From Ereboglobus luteus (lineage in GTDB: Bacteria > Verrucomicrobiota > Verrucomicrobiia > Opitutales > Opitutaceae): a stretch of DNA of 64,000 bases. Under the pieces are notes generated by a model, which worked only from the letters and a program-made list of their open reading frames with translations, was not told the DNA's origin and did not search any database. Location of the stretch: assembly GCF_003096195.1 (NCBI RefSeq), contig NZ_CP023004.1, positions 3,824,501 to 3,888,500 of the forward strand, written 5' to 3'. Shown piece after piece: positions 42,174 to 53,995 of the stretch. Made by a program: the position numbers and the translations under genes. How positions within the stretch are numbered: the first letter of the stretch is position 1; each line of letters begins with the position of its first letter.

Positions 42174-45100
42174 TCAGTGCTTGTTTGCGCGTCCGAAGTT
42201 AAAAATCCAACGGCCTAGCGCGAGCGCGGCGAGCCCGAAAAGGAACCAGACGCTGGGCGCGCCACCACCGCCGCCACCGCCGCCGCCATCTATGACGACG
42301 GTGCCGCCGGAGCCATTGGAAGTGTCAACGGCAAGCGTCATGGAACTGTTGACCGTGCCCGATGCGTTGAAGGCGACGACTTGATACACACCGGCATCGG
42401 ATGCCTGCGCGGAATCAATCGAAATCGTGTGCGCCTGGCCCCGGCTACCGCTCACGGCGACGCCGTCCTTATACCATTGATACGACGGCGCGGGCGCACC
42501 CCAAGCGCGGCCCGCCAGAGTGAGCGATCTGCCGGCCCTGACCGTGGAGCTGACGAGCGGCGAGACGATGCAGGGCGGCGAGACCAGCGTGCGAATCGCG
42601 CTGTTGCCGGAATCAATCACATAGATGTCACCCGTGCCATTGGCATCAACAACAATGCCGGCGGGGGCGCTCAAGAGCGCGGTGTCGCCGCCGCCATCGA
42701 CCGCGCCCGCGAGTTGCGGCACGCCAATGAGCGTGGAAACAAATCCGGCCTTGGGATCGCACACGCGAATCGTGTTGTTGCCGGTGTCGGCAATATAGAG
42801 GAAACCGGCGGCGTCGATTGAAAGGCCTTGCGGGCTGTCGAAGCGCGCCGCGCCGTCGCCACCGTCCCAATAGTGGATATCGCCAACCGAGCCGGCGACC
42901 GTGCCAACCGCGCCCGTGGCGAGATCCACGCTACGAATCAGGCTGTTCAACGTGTCGGCCACGTAGAGTGTGTTGGCGGCATGGTCATAAGCGAGACCGC
43001 TGGGGCCGTTGAACTTTGCGGCTGAACCGACACCTTCGGCAAAGCCACCCGCGCCGACGGAGCCCGCGAGGATCGTTATGGAGCCATCCGCCGCGGAGAT
43101 TTTTTTGATCACATTCGCGGTCGCTCCGCCCTCGGTGAAATACACATTGTCCGACGAGTCTATCGCGAGACCGCCGGGGTTGGACAATCCGGTCGCGATC
43201 GGCCACACGGTTTGATCGAGCGGCAACACCTTCATGATGGCGCCGGTTTGCTGGCTGGCGAAATAGACGTTGCCTTGGGAATCTGTGGCGACCGCGGAAG
43301 GCTGGCCGGCGGAGACGTAGCTGGACACATCGCCGTTTGTCGCGATGGTGCGGACAGTATTGTTGGCAAAATCGGCCACGTAGATCGTGCCGGAAATGCC
43401 AAACGCCGCCGTGTGCGGCTGGTCGAAACGCGCCGCGGTGCCGTTCGCATCCACGAGCCCCGGCGTCTCCAACGCACCCGCATAGGTCACGATGGTGGAG
43501 GCGGCCGGTTCGAGCGCAATGGCGACATCCTGGACAAAGGTGCCGGCCGAGTCGGTCGCGCTTATTTCCACCATGTAGTAACCCGCCGCGGAGGGCGTCC
43601 CCGAGATGAGGCCGGTGGCCGGATCAAGCGCAAGGCCGGGAGGAAGCCCCGTCGCGCCGTAACTCGCGGCAGGCGTTTCCGCGGTGATTTGATAAGTGAA
43701 CGGCTGCCCTGTCGCGCCGCCGGCGGTCGTGGGACTGTCGATAAACGGACCGGGCGGAACCGGGATGACACGCAAGCCGATCGTGCCCGTTCCCGTGCCA
43801 CCGCTTGTCGTCGCGGCAAGGATAATTGTGTAATCGCCCGTGGATGCAGGCGCGCCTGAAATCGCACCGGTCGCGGGATCCACCGCCAAACCGGAAGGCA
43901 GATTTGTCGCCGAGTAGCTTTCGATGCCCGCGGTTGACGCGACCATAATCTGGTCGGCATACGCCCTGCCCGCGTAGCAAGTCGCGGAGCCCGAGTTGGT
44001 GATAACGGGAATCGGATAGTATTGTTTTATAACTATATTAATCGTGCCGGTGACAGTGCCGACGATATTGGAAGCCTCGACGACAACCGGATACGTCGAG
44101 CCGGAAATCGCCCAAGTGGTGCCATCACCCGTGCATGTTCCGGAAAGCGTGGCAGTGAGCCCATCATAAGACAACCAAGAGGGCAGCACGCTCGTCACCG
44201 TGGTCGAGGTGACAAAGTTTGTGGCGGTTATTGTATAACTGAACGCCTCGTTCAAGAAACCGTTGACCGTGGACGAACTTGTGATCACGGGATCCGGCAT
44301 CGAATCCATGATATCAAAGGTCAACGGACTGCTGCCGGTGCCGGTCGCATTAATGGCCTGCATCGTCACTGTCGTTGTGCCCGATGCCGAGGGCGTGCCG
44401 GCAATTGCTCCCGTGAGCGCATTGAGCGTCAAACCGGCGGGAAGCGTGCCGCTGACGCCATAGAACGCGGGGGCGTTCTCGGCGGTGATCTGATAATCGA
44501 GCGGATAACCGCGCACCCACACCATGCTGGTCGCGCTCGTAATAACAGGCGCCACCGTGGAGTCGTCGATAATGACTGTGATCGTGGTTTCCGTGACACC
44601 GCTCGGATTCACCACCCGAAGCGTGACCTCCCATGTTCCGGTGCCGTCGGGCGTGCCGGTCAAGCGCCAGACTTTGGTGACGGGATCCTGCACGAGACTC
44701 ATCCACGCAGGATTGCCACTGATTAAATAGAATTCTTGGGGAAGATTTTCCGCCGTAATATCATAATTGAATTCCTCCGTAGAGGAGCCCACGGCAATCG
44801 GGTCCATCGTAAACTCGGGCTTCGGAACCGAATCCTTCACTTCGAAGGTTATCGTCCCCGTAACGGTGGCGGCCGGATTCACTGCGGATATTACAGCCGC
44901 ATAGGTGCCGGCGCCCACAGTGGGCGTCCCCGATATAACAAAGGTTGCCGGATCGTATGACAGTCCCGGGGGCAAACCGGTGACACCAATCGTGTCGATT
45001 TCGCCGCCAAACACGATGGGCGCCCCAACGTAAGCCCAACCCTGCACAACCTCAACCATGCTGCTGAAACCCGAAATCGTGGGGGATTCATACAGCTTAA

Positions 45101-46828
45101 AAATAATACCATGATCGTCGCGCATAAGCCTGTAGCCAAAATCTGGCTGCGCATATACAGCAGGCATGTCCACCGACAAACCTGCGGTGATCTCATTTGT
45201 AAGAGGATCCACCGTCAGTCCGTCGAAAGTTTCCTCAAAGGTGCCATCGGCGGTGAACAATGTATATTCACCAGTGGCGGCCGCACCTTCGGCAAGATCG
45301 GTGATCTTTATGACAGTATTATCAAACCCGATGGTCTTTAGTGACGCGCCCGAGCTATTGATAACGGCAACGTTTGTATTTGTGCGCCCCTTGCCGAGTG
45401 CAAAATTAATCACAGCGCCGTCCTCCAGTTGCACAAGCGTCTGCGCGGTGGCAAGCGATCTATCGACGGTCAAAGTCGAATAACCCGCGCCAATCGTGCC
45501 GGTGAATGTGCCCGAGTCCATCGCCGCGGGGTCCGACTTGACAAGGGCCAAGTCGCCGGGTTGCAAGGTTCCGCCACTGGCAATAGTCACAACGCCCACG
45601 GTGCCTGATCCGCCAAAGGTCGCGCCGCTGCCCGCGGTCCCGGTGCTTTTGAGGATGGAGCCGTTTGCCATGATCGCGCCATTGGTCGCGACCACCAAGC
45701 CAGTATGCGCTGCGGCATTGCCACTCAAAACCAGCGTGCCCGCGCCATCCTGAATCAGGCCAACGCCCGAGCCATTAATGCTGCCGCCAAACTCAAGCCG
45801 TCCGGCTGCCACAGTGACGGTGCGCTGCGGAGATGCCAATGCAACCTGGCCTGTGCCCAGATTTAGGTCGTTTGTGCCGAAAAAGGTAAAATCACCATGG
45901 AGTTCAGTTTTTTGATTATATTTAACGGTGATTGCGGTGCCGCTTGTATTGTCAACAGTTGTGGCGTCGCTAATTCTGAAAGTCCCGTCGCCAAGCGCGC
46001 CGGCGTGATTTATGTTCAACTGCCCCTCCTCCAAAATTACAGCGCCATCAAACGCGCTCGGTGACGACATGCCATTGAGACCAGTTGTATTGTCCTTAAT
46101 ATCGCCTCCCAGCGTCAGGATGCCAGCTCCTCTTTTATAAAGGTTCGAACTTCCTATCGTATAGCGTCCGTTCATATCAATATCGCCAGAACCGCGAAAT
46201 ATCGCATGGGCCGATCCGCTGCCGCCTCTATTGAAGAAGACATCCGACCCAATAACCAATTTGCTCCCGTTTGTGGGATTATTATTTACAAATTCGTGAT
46301 ATGACCCACCCGCTCCATTCAGAGTGATGCGAAAAGCAATATCATCGGTATGATCCCCATCAATGGTAAACGAGCCGGATCCATTCTCCAGTATAAAATG
46401 GGCAATAGTGCCCGAGCCAACGCCATGAAAACGCATGTAACGACTGTTTGGACTAAACGTGCTGTCACCGAGGAAAAAAACATCTGTCACTTGGCCGGCC
46501 GTTAGCTTAATCGTATGCAAGCCATTTGAACTTGAACTGCCCCGGGCGATGTTGAATTGGAATCAAACGCAACGTATTCGTCCTCGCCTTTCTGCGAAAA
46601 CGTGCCCGACCCGGCAAATAGAATCGTGTCGCCGGCGCCAGGGGCTGTGTTTCCAGACCAGTTGGCCGTCGTGAGAATCCTCGTATTGGCACCAAGGCCA
46701 GTCCACGTGCGTTCGGCCGCCGAGGCGCTTTTGGGCAGGCAAACAAATGCGCATATCAGCGCGAACAGGCAGGCGACGGAGGCAAACCAGCGTGGCGTGG
46801 AGCTTTGGAGATGACTCGACAGTTTCAT
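42174..46828 (-). pseudogene. PATR/Ig/NHL surface protein with GlyGly-CTERM-like tail, interrupted by a one-base frameshift
   Basis: Two overlapping minus-strand frames form one gene. The first (46828-46502) has the signal peptide and 'WTGLGANTRILTTANWSGN', the usual start of autotransporter-associated repeat proteins. The second (46520-42174) continues it. Adding one T to the TTT at 46525-46527 (one A on the coding strand) joins them as VQVQNGLHTIKL, giving about 1551 residues. Order: PATR-type beta-helix repeats (about 30-480), seven or so He_PIG Ig-like repeats, an NHL propeller ('YVADTLNSLIRSVD'), an Ig domain ('YQWYKDGVAV'), Gly-rich run, hydrophobic helix, basic end. It may be a true broken gene, a slippage-controlled gene or a sequencing error. 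It precedes the glucuronoxylan operon. Confidence 0.82.
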
Positions 46829-46876
46829 GGGATTATGCGTGTTAATTGTTTATATTAAAGGCGTGGTTTGTATTTG

Positions 46877-49800
46877 TTAAAAACTTCCCTGAAGTCCGAA
46901 GGTGATGCGTATTCCGGAGGATTTGGTGGATGATAGCTGGGCGCCGCCCGGAGTGCTTGGGCTGACCACTTCAGATTCACTGTCAGGCTTGTCCAGCAGG
47001 TTGCTGCCTTGGGCAAATATGGAAAGTCTTCTTGTAATTCTGAATGAAGCATCGGCACTCAGCCAGCTACGCTCGCGACGATACTGGCGTGTGCCGGGCT
47101 CAACATTGTCATTGTTTTCATACACACTCGATATGTAGCGCCCCTGCAATACCCAGGACACGCGGGCGCTGAGACGACCACGACTGTAAGCGAGTGACGT
47201 CTTGTAAGAACGGGGCCTGTATGCAGAGCCCGTAGCCGTATCCGACTCCGTGCCCGACTTCGTGCGCCATGTCACGCCCGCGGACACGGTGAAGCCGCGC
47301 GCCCACGAAGGGAGGAACGTCAGCGACTGGCGATAATAAAGCGAGAGCTCCCGCAAGGTGAACCTGTGGGGTGAGTTTGTCTTGGTTGATATAAAATAAT
47401 CCTTATACTCCTCGCCGATGCCATAATAAGCGCGCAATTCGTCGGTGACGGGAGTTATGGTTTCCACATGGCGGTTTGTGTAATCGCGGGTAAAGGCGGT
47501 TATCTGGAACAGCCCGCCCTTCACAAAATAGTAGTTTATTTCGCCGCGCCACGTGTGCGCCGTCCACGGTTTCAAATCCGCATTGCCGCTGCTCAACTCA
47601 ATATAGTGGGTTAGCGGGTCCAAACCGAGATCGGGCAGGCGAAGCGAGCCGTTATAAATGCCAAAATTCGGCCGTCCGATTGACTTGAACCACGAGGCGC
47701 GGACGACAATGCGATCCTCCCACAGCTTATATTGGAGGTTCACACTGGGAAACCAATTGTCATAGTTTTTCTTGTTATTCGTGGCGCGCTCCATCCATTC
47801 GCCGCTCTCGGCATTGCGAAGGGGCCCGTTGCCGGTCACATGCGTCTGCTCAAAACGCACGCCGCCGACCAGGTAGAGTTTATTATTGAGGAAGGAAACA
47901 TCCCCCGGAGGTAACCCGATGAAATGGTTTCCTCCGCATGGCGCGATCCGGTATAGCGGCTCTCCGGAATATCGGTGCGGAAATACGCTTCGTGCGCCTT
48001 GAAGTGGTTGTAAAACAGGGCATTGTTGAGAAACTGAAAATCGCCCAGGCCAATGAGCTTGGAAAATTGCTTATAATGGACGTTTTCCTCAAACCCCGCG
48101 GCATCGTTGTCCGAGGCGGCGGGCGTGGAATTGCTGTTAGGAGTGGTGGACAGATAAATGCCATCGGGGCCGTAATAGTGGTAATTTTTATATCCAGAAC
48201 TTGTCAGGTCCATTATCTCCTGCCTGATATCCACGCCCGCCTTTAGAATCACGGGCACGCCAAGGACATTAAAATCCCTGCGGGCGTTGGCGTAGTAGGT
48301 GCGTTTCTCATTGTAGTTCTCGGCGGGCCGGGTTGTCGCCACGCTGACGACATATTCATCCAAGCGGTGGTAATCGACAGGAGTGTCGGTGTTGACCACA
48401 TAGGCCTCGACATTGCTGGCGGTCCTGGCATTCGAGGGCTTGTCGAGGACGAGACTCAGCGCGCCGCGATCGACGGAAACCGTGCGGAAATATCCATTGT
48501 CAGTGTCGGTGTATGACAAATCCTCTCGGGAGAAACCCACGCCGGCCTCGATTTTCCACACGGAGCCAATATGCCTGTAGGCCAGTGTTGGCGTCCATCT
48601 CTTGGTTATTTTTTTGCGCGATGTGGAGGGCGCCTGGATATAGCCATTGCCCTCCGTATGCTCCATGTTTGTCTTGGCGAGATTGATGTTTGTGAAATGG
48701 AATTCGCGGTTACGGCTTCCATAAACCTGGTCCATATACGTGTATGAAAGGCCGAAGGAAAGGCGACCCGCCCGCCCCAGGCGCCAATCCGCCGTAATAG
48801 ACGCCGATGTGCGCTCCGTGATATACGAGGAAACGGTGGCGCTATACTCCGAAATATAAGGCGCGGAATAAGGATTGGGCACGTCCGGCGCCGGATATGA
48901 GTTTGTGAATGAATTGCCGATGCCGCGCCATGTGAAGCTGTTTTGATCGGTGATAACTGATGAATAATTATAAGCGCCCGACACCGTAAACCCAAATTTT
49001 TTGCTCACAGGATTCGTATAGTTAAACTCCCAGCTGGGTTTTGTCTTTTTCTGGGGATCGTAAAGCGGCCCCGCCGTTCTGCCCAGGGTGAATTCGCGGT
49101 CGGACATGATGAGCGAGGTGGAGAACTTAAACCTCGCCCGCTTCGACTCAAACGCCCCGCGCGGCAGCATGTTGACAGAACCGCCGAGCGCGTCACCGCG
49201 ATGTTCCGGAGTGGGCGCGAAAGTAACTTCGATGCGGCTGATATTGTTTATGGAGAACTGCTGCAGCTGCACAGTCCGCCCCGTGGTGCCCTCGGATGCC
49301 GCGCTGGCAAAATCGAAGCCGCCCAGCTGCACGGGCACGTAGTCGGCGCTCGCGCCGCTAAGGGAAATGGAGCGCGACTCGCCGCCGGCGTCTATGTCAA
49401 CCTCGACGCCCGGGAGGTTGACCAAAAAATCGCCGATGTTGCCGGTGGGGTTGACGCCGAACTCGTCGGTGGAAACCACGGTTTTCATGTTTATCGCATT
49501 GCGCTGCTCTTGGTCGGCAATCGCGGAGCCAAGCTCCTCGCGGGACGCCACCACGACGTATTTTTCCATCTTCACCACGTCGTCCGCGCCGGTGATTTTA
49601 ACCTCCGCCGTGAGATCGATATCGGCGGTGGAAGTCGCGCCGTCGACCACGGTCACTGTCCTGCTTCTCGGGTCGAAGCCGCTGAATGACGCGGTTATTC
49701 GCACGGAGCCTGCGGGAACGTTTGGAAAATAGAAACTGCCGGTGTCGTCGGTAAGCGCGACCCTGTCGGTGCCCTGGATGGAGACGCGGACACTTTCCAG

Positions 49801-49962
49801 GTAACGGTCCTGATCGGGGAAATAGACGCGGCCTTCGATGGAACCCGAGCCGGCAGGTTGCGCAACGGGCGCGGTTTCGGCGGCGTCCTGCGCGCGGAGC
49901 GCGGTGAAAAAGAACGCGAGGAGGAAAAGCAGGCCGGTGAGTTTTTGCGTAAACGTGTTCAT
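46877..49962 (-). pseudogene. TonB-dependent receptor with carboxypeptidase-regulatory-like N-domain, interrupted by a one-base frameshift
   Basis: The minus-strand frames 49962-47836 and 47860-46877 encode the two parts of one receptor. Restoring a sixth G in the coding-strand G-tract (plus-strand C5 at 47904-47908) joins them as 'SSGYLRGDVSFLNNKLYLVGG', for about 1028 residues. The N-terminus has a signal peptide, a CarboxypepD_reg-like beta-sandwich (about 38-115, 'GSIEGRVYFPDQDRYLESV') and a plug ('NIGDFLVNLPGVEVDIDAGG'). The barrel ends 'GIRITFGLQGSF'. Without the repair the product stops after about 60% of the barrel and could not fold in the outer membrane. The intact neighbour upstream is an autotransporter gene. 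Confidence 0.87.
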
Positions 49963-50004
49963 GTGGGTTTGGGTGCTTGCGGCTGTTTTGTTTAAATGTG
50001 CTGC

Positions 50005-53000
50005 TTACCACGCATGGCGGTAGCCGGCGTTGAACGACCATTTCCGCTCATAGGAATCGGCCTTTGCGTATTCATATTCCAAATACACCTGATTTTTCTT
50101 ATCGATGATATAGGAGCCGCCGACGCCGGCCTCGTAGCGCATACCATCAAAGTCGGCCTGAAGCTCGCGCTCATCCGCCGTGATTTCGCCGCCGGTGCTG
50201 GTGTTGTAAACCGCCGCGATTTTTGCGTAGGGGAGAAACTTGGCGCCTTTGTCGCGATAGCCGAAGCGCAGTTGCGCGCGGTATTGCTGCGCGGTGGCGG
50301 TGTCGATGGAGACGTCCATTCCGTTGTCGGTCGTGTAGTCCTTGCCTTTCAGCGACGCATAGGCGGCCTGCACGCCGGGCTCCAGCCACCATCCCCGGTT
50401 TTTGCGTTGGCCCAGCCATATTTGTTTGCCGATTTCCAGCGAGGCCGAGGCGACTTCGCTCTTGTAGTTGCCGCCGATATGCGAACCGTCGCTTGAGGTG
50501 GCGTTGAATTTGTTGCGATTGATGTCCTGCTTGCCAACTAGGTCGATGAACCAGCCGCCATCGGTGATCCGGCTCGCGTATAAGCCGACGCTCACGGTGT
50601 CGGTGCTGCCGTCGCCGAGATTGGTGAAGGTGCGGTCGGCGCGCCCCGCCCCGCCGTAGACGCCGACAAATGTCACCGCCGAGGAGGAGCGAAACGCCTT
50701 GTCCGCGCCGGCATGGAGCAGCCACATGTCCTCGTCGAACGCCGCGCCGCAGAGGCTTTCCTTCGTGCTGATGCTTTGGTTCGCGGCGCGCGCCCAAAGG
50801 TTGCCCCTTGGTGCTTTTGAATCCGAGCTGAACTCCTGGCGCAGGTCGCCCATGCGTTTCGTCACGGAGTCGAGGCTGTAATGCCATTCCGCCCCGACGG
50901 CGGCGGCGGTGGCGACGATGGTTTTGGCCGCGCGGCTGACGCGCGCGTGATCGGCGGCCAGATACCACATGTTTGTGTCCGGCATGAGAATGTTGTCACC
51001 GGTGCCTTGCACGAGGTTGAACACATAGCCGCCGGATTCCACCTGGCCGTTGAGGAGGGTGATGGTCGCCAGCGATTCATTGGTTTTCGAGTAGATGGGC
51101 ATGACTTGATCGTCCGTGGTGGCCTTCTCCGTGAACCTGATGTCGAGCGCAAAGTCGCCCGTCGATTTCTTGAACGCGATGACGTTGCTATCCCCGGTGT
51201 TGGGATTGGCATGAATCCTGATGGTGCCCGATCCGCTGAGGTTGTTTATGTTCAAGCGCGGCATGTAGGTCCGCGTCGGCGGGACAAAATCGAGCGTGCC
51301 GCCCTCAAAAACGAGCGGGTTGCTGGCCGTGACATGAGAGACAAGCGTGCCGGTGATACCGACTCGCAGCGTCGAGTTTCCATCCACCCTGATTGTCCCC
51401 GAGCCAGTCAGCCGCGCGGACGGCCCGAGCGTGACATCTGAGTTTTCAATGCTGGTGTGCGCTTGCAGGATGCCGGTCATAAACAAGGTGGAGGATTGGA
51501 AGAAGACGGTGCCGCTGTTGTTGATCGAATTCGTGCGCATCGTTCCCGACACATTTTGATAAACAAAGGAGCCGCCGTAGCCCGCGCTGATGGTGCCCGC
51601 GCCCAGCGAGTCGGCAGTGGAAAGCACGATTTGCGAAACGGAGCTCCTGTTTGCGACGCTCATTGTGCCTTCAAAATTCGGATTATCCCCCTCGAATATC
51701 ACACTGGCCGTGCCGTCGGTCGGGATTTCAATGCGGAAGGTGCCGCCACCCGAGAGGGAGTTGGGCGCGATGCGCGAATCGACGCTTGTTGTCGAAGTCA
51801 TTGCAATGCGCAGGTAACCCCCGTTCAGGTTGAGGGATGAGCCTTCATCAAGGAGCAGCACTTGTCCGACGTTCAACTGCCTGCCGTTCATGTCCACGGC
51901 GGCACCCGATTTGATATGCGTGCCGACGGTGCTGCCAAATCCATTGTTCTCGCCGATAATGACTTTGCCCGAATTGACCGTGGTCGCGCCTTTGTAATCG
52001 CTGCCCACGCCGTTGAGCCACATGACGCCGGCCGCATTGATTTCCACACCGCCCGCGCCGGTGAGTCGCGCGCTCAACGTATTTTGGGAAATGCCGCCGG
52101 TTCCGCTGTTTCGCAAATCAAGCGTCTTGCCGGAAAGTATTTCGAGTTTGGTTAGTCCGTAATTCACATAAAGGCCGTCGTTTTCGGAGCCGGTTGTGAG
52201 GCGATAATCGTAGGTGGCTTTCGCGACTGTGCCAGCGGTGCCTTGCATAATATCGCGCGTCTGCGCGTTTGTGATCACGGCATTGTTCGCATCGACCAGC
52301 TTGAAGTTGGATGCGTTCACATTGACCTCACCGTATGCGTCAACAAGAGTCGCGATGATATTTGCATCGTCCTGCTCAAAGAGACTCGACGCGGGCAAAA
52401 CTGGCGCAGTGAGAGGAGACCCCACCGTATCGGCCAAACGTATGGTGCCACTAACCCCATACGTGGCATAATTGTTCATGGTAAAATGATAAACCGCCAG
52501 CACACTGTCACCTGTCACAGCTGCCGGGTTTGAAATATTAGTATTAAATACCAGTGTGCCGGCATCCTTGGCGCTGGCCAAGGCATCGCCCAAAGCAAGA
52601 ACGCCTATATATTTGGTGCCGGAGCCAACGACAATCGATGAAGACGCCGATACAAGCAAACCGGAATACGCAAGTGCGTAGGCGCCAGCGCCACTGTTCA
52701 AATCAAGCGTGCCCTTTTGTAAATACATAGCGCCATTAAACCCGGTGCCGACTCCGGCGCCCAAGGTGAGCACATTTGTGCCGCTGCCCATATTGACAAT
52801 AAAGCGTCCGCTGCCGATGAGTTCATTATTAAACACGACATCCGCCGGTGTTGCCAGGTTCATCGCCAGGGTGCAGTAGGCCGTCAGAAAATCGACCTTC
52901 CCCGTGCCCAGCGCATGGGCGTTTGTGGCAATGACCGAGCCGCTTTGTATAAAGGTGCCGCCGCTGTATGAATTGGAGCCCGACAATGTCAGGGACGTAT

Positions 53001-53643
53001 AAGTCTGCGTAACGCTGCCCGAACCCGAAATTGTATCGGCAAAAACCGGGTTGTGCCTGGAAAATATAAGGGACCCGTTGTTAACCACGCCATCGGTGTG
53101 TAGGTTTCCGTTTCCGGCGATATTGGAGCCGGAGCCATCCTGGCCGATAACCAGCGTCGCGCCGGCGTCGATCGTCGCCTTCGGGCCGTCGCCGTTGGTG
53201 GCGATAACCCACCCCATGGCGGCCAGCGGCCCGCCGATGATGGTCGTGCCCGATTTCACGTGAAACGTCTCCGCGCCCGTGCCGGTCAACGTCACGGTGC
53301 CGCCGATCAGCCACTTCGGCCCGTCAATTTCCATGCTCTCAAAACCGCTGCCGGCAATCGTCGGATCGCCCTTGACCGAAACATACAGGTTTCCGTTTCC
53401 CTCCAAGCGGAGTTTGTTGCCTATCGCGGCCTCACCATCGATTCCGCCGCTCACAAGATCCTCCGTTATTTGCGGATAATCGCGAAGGATGACGGTGGTG
53501 TTGTCATTGTCGTAACGATTCTGGGCTTGCGCGGTGAGCACGGCGGCGGACGGTGCCAGAAGCATCGCGGCAAACAAAAAAAACGCCGTGAAACACGGGC
53601 GGGATGCGAGGGCGGTTTTTTGAGAAAGCGGTGACTTTTTCAT
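50005..53643 (-). CDS. Autotransporter (type Va-like) with PATR beta-helix passenger
   Basis: The 1212-residue product has a signal peptide (FTAFFLFAAMLLAPSAAVLTAQAQ). A long passenger of beta-helix repeats follows, including 'LTLSGSNSYSGGTFIQSGSVIATNAHALGTG', the classic autotransporter-associated repeat. The last 280 or so residues form an autotransporter barrel, from 'GNLWARAANQS' to the final strand 'SYERKWSFNAGYRHAW' ending in Trp. The passenger would be surface exposed; no protease or adhesin motif is recognisable. It lies 42 bp upstream of the frameshifted TonB-dependent receptor on the same strand, so the two may be co-transcribed. Confidence 0.9.
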   Translation of the reverse strand: MKKSPLSQKTALASRPCFTAFFLFAAMLLAPSAAVLTAQAQNRYDNDNTTVILRDYPQITEDLVSGGIDGEAAIGNKLRLEGNGNLYVSVKGDPTIAGSGFESMEIDGPKWLIGGTVTLTGTGAETFHVKSGTTIIGGPLAAMGWVIATNGDGPKATIDAGATLVIGQDGSGSNIAGNGNLHTDGVVNNGSLIFSRHNPVFADTISGSGSVTQTYTSLTLSGSNSYSGGTFIQSGSVIATNAHALGTGKVDFLTAYCTLAMNLATPADVVFNNELIGSGRFIVNMGSGTNVLTLGAGVGTGFNGAMYLQKGTLDLNSGAGAYALAYSGLLVSASSSIVVGSGTKYIGVLALGDALASAKDAGTLVFNTNISNPAAVTGDSVLAVYHFTMNNYATYGVSGTIRLADTVGSPLTAPVLPASSLFEQDDANIIATLVDAYGEVNVNASNFKLVDANNAVITNAQTRDIMQGTAGTVAKATYDYRLTTGSENDGLYVNYGLTKLEILSGKTLDLRNSGTGGISQNTLSARLTGAGGVEINAAGVMWLNGVGSDYKGATTVNSGKVIIGENNGFGSTVGTHIKSGAAVDMNGRQLNVGQVLLLDEGSSLNLNGGYLRIAMTSTTSVDSRIAPNSLSGGGTFRIEIPTDGTASVIFEGDNPNFEGTMSVANRSSVSQIVLSTADSLGAGTISAGYGGSFVYQNVSGTMRTNSINNSGTVFFQSSTLFMTGILQAHTSIENSDVTLGPSARLTGSGTIRVDGNSTLRVGITGTLVSHVTASNPLVFEGGTLDFVPPTRTYMPRLNINNLSGSGTIRIHANPNTGDSNVIAFKKSTGDFALDIRFTEKATTDDQVMPIYSKTNESLATITLLNGQVESGGYVFNLVQGTGDNILMPDTNMWYLAADHARVSRAAKTIVATAAAVGAEWHYSLDSVTKRMGDLRQEFSSDSKAPRGNLWARAANQSISTKESLCGAAFDEDMWLLHAGADKAFRSSSAVTFVGVYGGAGRADRTFTNLGDGSTDTVSVGLYASRITDGGWFIDLVGKQDINRNKFNATSSDGSHIGGNYKSEVASASLEIGKQIWLGQRKNRGWWLEPGVQAAYASLKGKDYTTDNGMDVSIDTATAQQYRAQLRFGYRDKGAKFLPYAKIAAVYNTSTGGEITADERELQADFDGMRYEAGVGGSYIIDKKNQVYLEYEYAKADSYERKWSFNAGYRHAW

Positions 53644-53995
53644 AATGTGGCAGATTTTGGTAACGGATTTGTGATGTCGAAAATAGGGCCGGGGAAACGG
53701 GTGGAAATTGAGGGTGCAGGTAGCACTGTGATGCGGTGTTTGGAAAAATCCTCTAAAAAACTTACGATTATTTTTGAGCGGATGATTGCGTTTTCAAAAT
53801 TTCCACGACGAGCGCCCGCCGATTCCGCCGATTTTTTCCGAAACACCCCTTAGAGAAAACCCGCGGAAAACGCATCTCAGCGATGTTGCCGCAAACGCCC
53901 TTCCCTTCCGCTCCTCGCTCACAAATAATTTTTTGCACACAACGCATTCCACACCTTCCCTGCCAATCAGGCCAAACACCCGGCGCATTTTTCCG
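53644..53995. other. Divergent spacer upstream of autotransporter gene
   Basis: These 352 bp hold the probable promoter region of the minus-strand autotransporter gene, an AT-rich run around 53740-53810, and bases up to the point where homology to the intact GH43 gene begins (53996). An open plus-strand frame runs through the right half but has no coding character and no start matching the intact GH43 copy. Confidence 0.5.

Noticed and set aside
46502-46828. Separate small secreted protein upstream of the 1448-codon frame
   Set aside because: The signal peptide and PATR start belong to the large protein. The two frames join with one added base, so I treat them as one frameshifted gene.
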